The position numbers and the translations under genes were made by a program. This document shows, one piece after another, positions 6,910-11,131 of a stretch of 11,131 nt of DNA; the first letter of the stretch is position 1, and each line of letters starts with the position of its first letter. Source of the stretch: SIG299 sp045593825 (GTDB lineage Bacteria; Bacillota; Clostridia; Lachnospirales; Lachnospiraceae); assembly GCA_045593825.1 (NCBI GenBank), contig JAZNXI010000157.1:1-11131 (forward strand). The letters are read 5' to 3'. A model generated the notes under the pieces. That model made no database searches. It was not told the origin of the DNA and saw nothing but the letters and a program-made list of their open reading frames with translations.

Positions 6910-6912
6910 CAA
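6883..6912 (-). promoter_or_regulatory. Possible divergent promoter for the DUF378 gene, overlapping the rightward promoter
   Basis: Read on the minus strand, TTGATT (6907-6912) and TATATC (6883-6888) are 18 bases apart, each matching 4 or 5 of 6 consensus bases. The start would fall near 6876, about 45 bases before the DUF378 ATG. Its boxes overlap the -10 and -35 boxes of the rightward promoter. The match is moderate in an AT-rich stretch, so this is tentative. Confidence 0.35.
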
Positions 6913-6944
6913 TTAGATAGAAAAAAAGGAAGGAACGGACAACC

Positions 6945-8324
6945 TTGGCAGACAATATTATACGTGTAAAACAAAAGAAGGATGTAAATATAGGTATTGT
7001 TATTTTTCTTGTGATTATGGTGTATGTATTGTTTCATGTATATACCTTTTTTACAAAATCCGAAATTCCATTATATGAGGTTCAGCCCGGCGAAATGTAT
7101 GTAACATCGCGATGTGACGGACTGATTTTACGGGAAGAAGAACTGGTTAATACAGAAATTGCAGGGTATTTAAATTATTATTACAGGGAAGGTTCCCGTG
7201 TGTCCAAAAACAGTACCGTATATTCCATCGACAGTAACAGGGATATGTATGATTTATTATCCGGCAGCGCAACGGAAATTAAACTTTCCGGCAACGATCT
7301 TGCAGATTTAAAACAGTTATTACATGAAAATCTTGTATTTCCGGATGCTTCCGGTTCAATTTCTGAAAGAAAGGCTGCAATTACTACCGGATACCAGCGT
7401 CTCATTGATACCATGTTAATGGAAGAATTAAATCAAATTGTTACTTCCACCGGTATTATTTCCAATTTTCATGTAGTTTCTACTGAAAAAAGCGGAATTA
7501 TATCCTACATGATGGATGAATACACGGATTTTACCATTCAGGATGTAACTGCATCCTGCTTTGAAAACAAAGATTCTGCAGTGTCTCTCTATAGTGTTGA
7601 ATTAATTTCAGCAAATTCACCGGTTTATAAAATTATCACCGGTGATACCTGGCGCATTGTTGTTTTATTAAACGATATTCTTTATGGTCAGTTGCTTGGC
7701 AAGGAATCTGCAACTTTTTATTTGGATAATAAAATTAAAATAACGGCACCAATTACTTGTTACCGTAAGGATGATGATTTTTTTGCTGAGATTACATTGG
7801 ATAAATACATCTCCAATTATACATCCAAACGTTTTATTGATGTAAATTTTGAGTTGGAGTATGTAGACGGTTTAAAAATTCCGGAAACCGCCATTACTTT
7901 CAAGGATTATTATCGTATTCCGGAGGAATATTTGGTACTGGGCGGAAATGAAACAGAAAAAACAAAAGGTTTACTTATAGAAGAGTTTAACAAGGAAACC
8001 GGAACTACCCAATATACCTTTAAAGAAGCAGAAATTTTTTATTCTGTAGACGGATTTGCTTATATAGATTGTCTTGATTTTGCAAAAGAAACCTATATTT
8101 CTACGCCGGATATGAGTTCGAGAGTGATGTTGTATACGTTTGTAAATAAATTGGAGGGTGCTTATAACATCAATAAAGGTTATGCCGTTTTTAAGCGTGT
8201 AGAACGTTTGAAAACAGAAAACGAATATGTAATTGTAAAGAAAAACTCCGCTTCTGGTTTATCTGCATATGATCATATTGCATTGGATGCAGCTTCCGTT
8301 GTGGAAGGTTCGGTAATATATTAA
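6945..8324 (+). CDS. HlyD/adaptor-like single-pass membrane protein
   Basis: A 459-residue protein with a short basic N-terminus, one membrane segment (about 14-37) and a large extracellular part. Residues ~50-96 resemble the lipoyl/barrel-sandwich domain of HlyD-type adaptors, including GYLNYYYREGSRVSKNSTVY-like sequence at 74-93. A later segment (about 270-315) with GLKIPETAI resembles the adaptor beta-barrel region. No transporter gene is adjacent, so an efflux role is unproven. The start is TTG, chosen because a GGAAGGA ribosome-binding site (6928-6934) sits 10 bases upstream and the next in-frame ATG lies inside the membrane segment. It heads the ylmE-sepF-ylmH-divIVA operon, ending 15 bases before the preferred ylmE start, which hints at a division or envelope role. 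Functional identity is uncertain. Confidence 0.75.
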   Translation: MADNIIRVKQKKDVNIGIVIFLVIMVYVLFHVYTFFTKSEIPLYEVQPGEMYVTSRCDGLILREEELVNTEIAGYLNYYYREGSRVSKNSTVYSIDSNRDMYDLLSGSATEIKLSGNDLADLKQLLHENLVFPDASGSISERKAAITTGYQRLIDTMLMEELNQIVTSTGIISNFHVVSTEKSGIISYMMDEYTDFTIQDVTASCFENKDSAVSLYSVELISANSPVYKIITGDTWRIVVLLNDILYGQLLGKESATFYLDNKIKITAPITCYRKDDDFFAEITLDKYISNYTSKRFIDVNFELEYVDGLKIPETAITFKDYYRIPEEYLVLGGNETEKTKGLLIEEFNKETGTTQYTFKEAEIFYSVDGFAYIDCLDFAKETYISTPDMSSRVMLYTFVNKLEGAYNINKGYAVFKRVERLKTENEYVIVKKNSASGLSAYDHIALDAASVVEGSVIY

Positions 8325-8331
8325 AGGATGG
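8323..8331 (+). promoter_or_regulatory. Ribosome-binding site deciding the ylmE start
   Basis: AAAGGATGG overlaps the stop codon of the preceding gene and lies 8-11 bases before the ATG at 8340. The upstream in-frame ATG at 8328 sits within this motif and has no Shine-Dalgarno sequence of its own, so 8340 is the more likely start. Confidence 0.6.
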
Positions 8332-8339
8332 AACTTTAT

Positions 8340-9032
8340 ATGATACAAAAAAATATAAATGTAGTACTGGAAAATATAAAAAGAGCATGCGAACGTGCAG
8401 GCAGATGTCAATCAGAAGTTACATTGATTGCTGTCAGCAAAACAAAACCACTTTCTATGATAGAAGAGGCATATGCTGCAGGTATGCGTGAATTCGGCGA
8501 GAACAAACCACAGGAGCTGCGCGATAAAGCAAAGCTTTGGGACGCTCCTGTCAACTGGCATATGATTGGTTCCTTACAATCCAATAAGATTAAATACGTA
8601 GTTGGAACCGCCTGTATGATTCATTCCGTAGACTCTGTTGTACTTGCTATGTCCATCGAAAAAGAAGCTGCCAAAAGAGACATTATTATGGATATTTTAT
8701 TAGAAGTTAATATGGCAGAAGAAGAGTCAAAGCACGGTTTTTCCGTGACAGAAATCTATTCCGCAATAAATGAAGTAGCCCAATTACCGCATCTTCGCTT
8801 AAGGGGATTGATGACGGTTGCTCCTTATACGGAAAATGCCGAAGAAAATCGAATTTATTTTAGAAAAATGAAAGAATTACTGGTTGACATAAATAGTAAA
8901 AACATTGATAATATTACTATGGATTGTTTGTCCATGGGCATGTCTTCCGACTACGAAGTCGCCATCGAAGAGGGTGCCACAATGGTCCGTGTAGGAACAG
9001 GAATATTTGGTGAAAGGGACTATTCGCATTAA
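8340..9032 (+). CDS. ylmE: YggS/YlmE family pyridoxal phosphate-binding protein
   Basis: The family binds pyridoxal 5'-phosphate and maintains vitamin B6 and amino acid balance in the cytoplasm; it has a single alanine-racemase-like barrel domain. From ATG 8340 the protein has 230 residues, the usual family length. AVSKTKP places the PLP lysine at Lys34 (= Lys36 of E. coli YggS). Other family motifs are EFGENK, WHMIGSLQSNK, LRGLMTVAP and SMGMSSDYEVAIEEG, ending with VRVGTGIFGERDYS. An in-frame ATG at 8328 would add four residues (MELY) but lacks a ribosome-binding site. Its place before sepF matches Bacillus ylmE. The family is certain; the link to division is only by position. Confidence 0.93.
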   Translation: MIQKNINVVLENIKRACERAGRCQSEVTLIAVSKTKPLSMIEEAYAAGMREFGENKPQELRDKAKLWDAPVNWHMIGSLQSNKIKYVVGTACMIHSVDSVVLAMSIEKEAAKRDIIMDILLEVNMAEEESKHGFSVTEIYSAINEVAQLPHLRLRGLMTVAPYTENAEENRIYFRKMKELLVDINSKNIDNITMDCLSMGMSSDYEVAIEEGATMVRVGTGIFGERDYSH

Positions 9033-9052
9033 GCGAAAGAATTAGGTGAATA

Positions 9053-9667
9053 ATGATGGGTAAATTAATTCAGGGCATTTTAGATTCCTTAAAATTAACA
9101 GATGAAGATGATTTTGATGATGATTTCGAAGATGATGAACCGGTGGTACGCCGTCGTGAAGTAGCTAGAAGTGAACGTATAGAGCGTGAGTCGGTTGCGG
9201 CAGCAAGAGAACAGGCTGTTCCACAGCCGCCAAAGCGTTTCGAAACAAGAACACAAATGCGTTCTGCCCAATTAAGAAGCTATGAAGAGCCGACAGATGT
9301 CCAGGAGCAGCCAAGACGTGTTACATCCCGCCCGGAACGCCAGCCGGTACCAATGCGTTCTGCATCTGCATCCGGATTAGAGCTTATTATCCGGCAGCCG
9401 TCCCGCTTTGAAGATTCACAGGAAATTTGTGATTTATTAAAGCAGGATCGTGCTATTATTGTAAACTTAGAAAAGGTTGAACCTGAGCTTGGACAAAAAA
9501 TGATGGATTTTATTTCCGGTGCTATTTATGCCCTGGATGCAAAGATTCATCAGATTTCCGGAGCAATTTTCTGCATTTCCCCGGCTAAGGTTGACATCAG
9601 CGGAGATTATTTTGCCATGATTTCCGAAACAACCGGATTTAAAATTCCGGACTTATTAAACAGATAG
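9053..9667 (+). CDS. sepF: Cell division protein SepF
   Basis: Membrane anchor and bundler of FtsZ at the division site in Gram-positive bacteria. It has 204 residues, longer than the ~150 of Bacillus SepF. The N-terminal MGKLIQGILDSLKL is the amphipathic membrane-binding helix. A strongly acidic stretch follows (17-29), then a ~75-residue disordered linker rich in Arg, Gln, Glu and Pro. The compact SepF domain spans ~109-187, with RQPSRFEDSQEICDLLK, IIVNLE and MDFISGAIYAL visible. Two adjacent ATGs (9053 and 9056) could both serve; AGGTGA at 9044-9049 fits either, with the second slightly better spaced. The gap to ylmH is one base. Confidence 0.93.
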   Translation: MMGKLIQGILDSLKLTDEDDFDDDFEDDEPVVRRREVARSERIERESVAAAREQAVPQPPKRFETRTQMRSAQLRSYEEPTDVQEQPRRVTSRPERQPVPMRSASASGLELIIRQPSRFEDSQEICDLLKQDRAIIVNLEKVEPELGQKMMDFISGAIYALDAKIHQISGAIFCISPAKVDISGDYFAMISETTGFKIPDLLNR

Positions 9668-9668
9668 T

Positions 9669-10460
9669 ATGAACACAGAAAAAGAAGAATTATTTACGAA
9701 AAAAAGACTTTTGGAATCCGCTCAGTTGGCGTATCAAAAAGAGATTGTGGTTTACACAGATTTCCTTGGGCTGGCTGAGCAGAATTTATTTTATACTTCC
9801 CTTAAAGAATTTCCGGCTGTAACCTATTCCTGTTATGGAGGAACAAGCGGTGCGGAACGTTTTTGTATTTCCTTTGACGGAAGAGAAACAGTCAATGGCA
9901 TAAAGCAGGTTCCTGCGGAGGAGTTATATCTGTTTCCTATTGTCTGCATCAGTATTACACCATCTTCCTTAAAATACAGCGAACCCTTATCCCATAGAGA
10001 TTATTTGGGTGCATTGCTGCATTTAGGAATTACCAGAGCAAAAATCGGTGATATTTACATAAAAGAAAAGCAGGCGTATGTATTTTGTACAGAATCCATT
10101 GCTGATTTTATCTGTAAAGAGCTTTGTACAGTAAAGCATACTCTGGTTCATTGTGAAATTACCGTACCATCCGAAGAAGAATTGAAGCCGGAATTTAAAG
10201 AAATCAGCAGTACTGTTGCTTCCTTACGCCTGGACGCATTTTTATCGGTAGCGTTTAACAGTTCCCGCAGCTCCTTAACTGCATTTATTGATGGAGGCAA
10301 AACCTTCGTAAATGGTCGTCTTGCCACCAAGGCCGGAATGCAGCTTGAGGAAGGAGATATTGTTTCTGTCCGTGGAAAGGGCCGTTTTATCGTTTCAGAA
10401 GTAAAAAATATGACGAAAAAAGGACGTATCGTCGTAACAATAAACAAATATGTATCATAA
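9669..10460 (+). CDS. ylmH: YlmH family S4-domain RNA-binding protein
   Basis: A 263-residue YlmH protein. The N-terminal two thirds carries the family signature HRDYLGALLHLGITRAKIGD (109-128). A C-terminal S4 RNA-binding domain (about 186-245) contains LRLDAFLS, SRSSLTAFIDGGKTFVNG and EEGDIVSVRGKGRF. Work on Bacillus YlmH, as I recall it, ties the family to rescue of stalled ribosomes; its conserved place in division clusters is not explained by that. It starts one base after the sepF stop with no clear ribosome-binding site, implying translational coupling to sepF. divIVA follows after 15 bases. Family membership is firm. Confidence 0.92.
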   Translation: MNTEKEELFTKKRLLESAQLAYQKEIVVYTDFLGLAEQNLFYTSLKEFPAVTYSCYGGTSGAERFCISFDGRETVNGIKQVPAEELYLFPIVCISITPSSLKYSEPLSHRDYLGALLHLGITRAKIGDIYIKEKQAYVFCTESIADFICKELCTVKHTLVHCEITVPSEEELKPEFKEISSTVASLRLDAFLSVAFNSSRSSLTAFIDGGKTFVNGRLATKAGMQLEEGDIVSVRGKGRFIVSEVKNMTKKGRIVVTINKYVS

Positions 10461-10475
10461 ACGGAGGATTAAAGT

Positions 10476-11060
10476 ATGTTAACACCTGTAGAAATTCAAA
10501 ACAGAGTCTTCAAGTCCGGAGGGCTGGGCTACGACAAAAAAGATGTAGATTCTTTTATGAAAGAAATTGTTGACAGCTACGAGCTTATTTATCGTGAAAA
10601 AATGGAGCTGGCAGATAAGGTAAACGTATTAAATGATGCCCTCCAAAACTATAAAACCATTGAAAAGACTATGCAGAAGGCATTGATGCTTGCACAGAAA
10701 ACTGCGGAAGAAACCCAGGAAACAGCACTTCGCAATGCTCATGCCATTGAAAAAGAGGCACTTACAAAGTCTGAAATTATTGTAAGTGATGCAAAACGTG
10801 AGTTGGAACGTATCCATCAAAAAACAGTGCAGCTTTGCCAGCAGTATGAAAAGTATAAGCTTCAGTTTAAAAACCTGGCTGCTGCCCAGATTGAATTATT
10901 GGAAACCGAGAGCTTCCAAATTCATATGATGGACCTTCCAACCGTAGAACTGGATTCGTTAAAAGAAGCGGAAGTCCGTGAGGATGAACCGGAATTTAAT
11001 GAAGATGATTTACCAAAAATCGATATCAGCTTTACCAATGTTGCATCCGATGCAGAATAA
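10476..11060 (+). CDS. divIVA: DivIVA family cell-pole/septum protein with unusual membrane tip
   Basis: Coiled-coil protein that gathers at negatively curved membrane at septa and poles. It has 194 residues. The N-terminal lipid-binding domain (1 to ~40) starts MLTPVEIQNRVF and contains GYDKKDVDSFM. A long coiled coil runs from about 38 to 145, followed by a disordered acidic tail (from ~155). Aligned without gaps from LTP to GYD, the membrane-inserting Phe17-Arg18 of Bacillus DivIVA correspond to Gly16-Leu17 here. An ACGGAGGA ribosome-binding site (10461-10468) precedes the ATG by 7 bases. It is the usual partner gene after ylmH. GpsB is a shorter relative; the length and position argue for DivIVA. 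Confidence 0.93.
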   Translation: MLTPVEIQNRVFKSGGLGYDKKDVDSFMKEIVDSYELIYREKMELADKVNVLNDALQNYKTIEKTMQKALMLAQKTAEETQETALRNAHAIEKEALTKSEIIVSDAKRELERIHQKTVQLCQQYEKYKLQFKNLAAAQIELLETESFQIHMMDLPTVELDSLKEAEVREDEPEFNEDDLPKIDISFTNVASDAE

Positions 11061-11085
11061 AACTAACAACAAACGGGGATAAAAC

Positions 11086-11131
11086 ATGAAACCATTAAAA
11101 ACTTTACCAATCAATTATAACGGAACACCTT
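11086..11131 (+). CDS. Start of an unidentified gene, cut by the window end
   Basis: An ATG at 11086 opens a frame that runs off the window after 15 codons (MKPLKTLPINYNGTP). A CGGGGAT Shine-Dalgarno-like sequence lies at 11074-11080, and the gap after divIVA is 25 bases, so it is probably the next gene of the same operon. The visible residues are not hydrophobic and do not look like the signal peptidase II (lspA) sometimes found after divIVA. No family can be named from so little. Confidence 0.55.
   Translation, partial: MKPLKTLPINYNGTP

Noticed and set aside
9023..9037. Small inverted repeat TTCGC/GCGAA at the end of ylmE as a terminator
   Set aside because: Only 5 bp with no U-run, and sepF follows closely with its own ribosome-binding site, so it is unlikely to terminate.
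1..11131. Mobile elements, CRISPR arrays, tRNA/rRNA genes, toxin-antitoxin or defence genes
   Set aside because: No transposase or integrase motif, spaced direct repeats, cloverleaf or rRNA-like stretch was seen; nearly every base is accounted for by housekeeping genes.

Overview
The window reads as an AT-rich Clostridia chromosome, most likely Lachnospiraceae. That assignment is inferred from gene content, gene order and protein style, and no species can be named. Almost all of it is cell-envelope and cell-division housekeeping. I see no mobile element, CRISPR array, rRNA, tRNA or defence island, and no clearly new multi-gene system. What deserves attention is unusual residues in otherwise ordinary proteins and three poorly understood genes that sit among well-known ones.

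Left block (2-6631, plus strand): a tight run of genes with gaps of about 35 bases or less. It holds the C-terminal part of an elongation penicillin-binding protein 2 (mrdA, cut by the window edge), minC, minD, minE, rodA, methylglyoxal synthase (mgsA), a lipoprotein-type D-Ala-D-Ala carboxypeptidase and a small P-loop protein of unknown function. It closes with a strong 13-bp intrinsic terminator. MrdA and RodA are the transpeptidase/glycosyltransferase pair that builds the side wall. MinCDE keeps FtsZ rings off the poles. The carboxypeptidase trims peptidoglycan stem peptides. The mreB-mreC-mreD-mrdA-minCDE-rodA-mgsA order is common in clostridia, so mreBCD probably lie just upstream.

Middle (6630-6944): a single minus-strand gene for a 66-residue DUF378 membrane protein converges on the terminator. 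Behind it is a 114-base divergent intergenic region with a near-consensus sigma-A promoter (TTGATA-17-TATAAT) facing right.

Right block (6945-11131, plus strand): a second operon driven by that promoter. It carries an HlyD/adaptor-like membrane protein with a TTG start, ylmE (PLP-binding YggS family), sepF, ylmH (S4 RNA-binding), divIVA, and the first 15 codons of an unidentified gene. This matches the Bacillus ylmE-sepF-(ylmG)-ylmH-divIVA cluster, with the HlyD-like gene placed before ylmE where Bacillus has ylmD, and no ylmG. SepF links FtsZ to the membrane and DivIVA marks curved membrane, so the two operons together encode much of the division-site and wall-elongation machinery.

Main points for a second look: methylglyoxal synthase has Gln at the catalytic-base Asp position; DivIVA lacks the Phe-Arg membrane tip known from Bacillus; RodA has a changed SYGG motif; MinE and DivIVA occur together; and the P-loop and HlyD-like proteins are conserved-looking genes with no assigned role.
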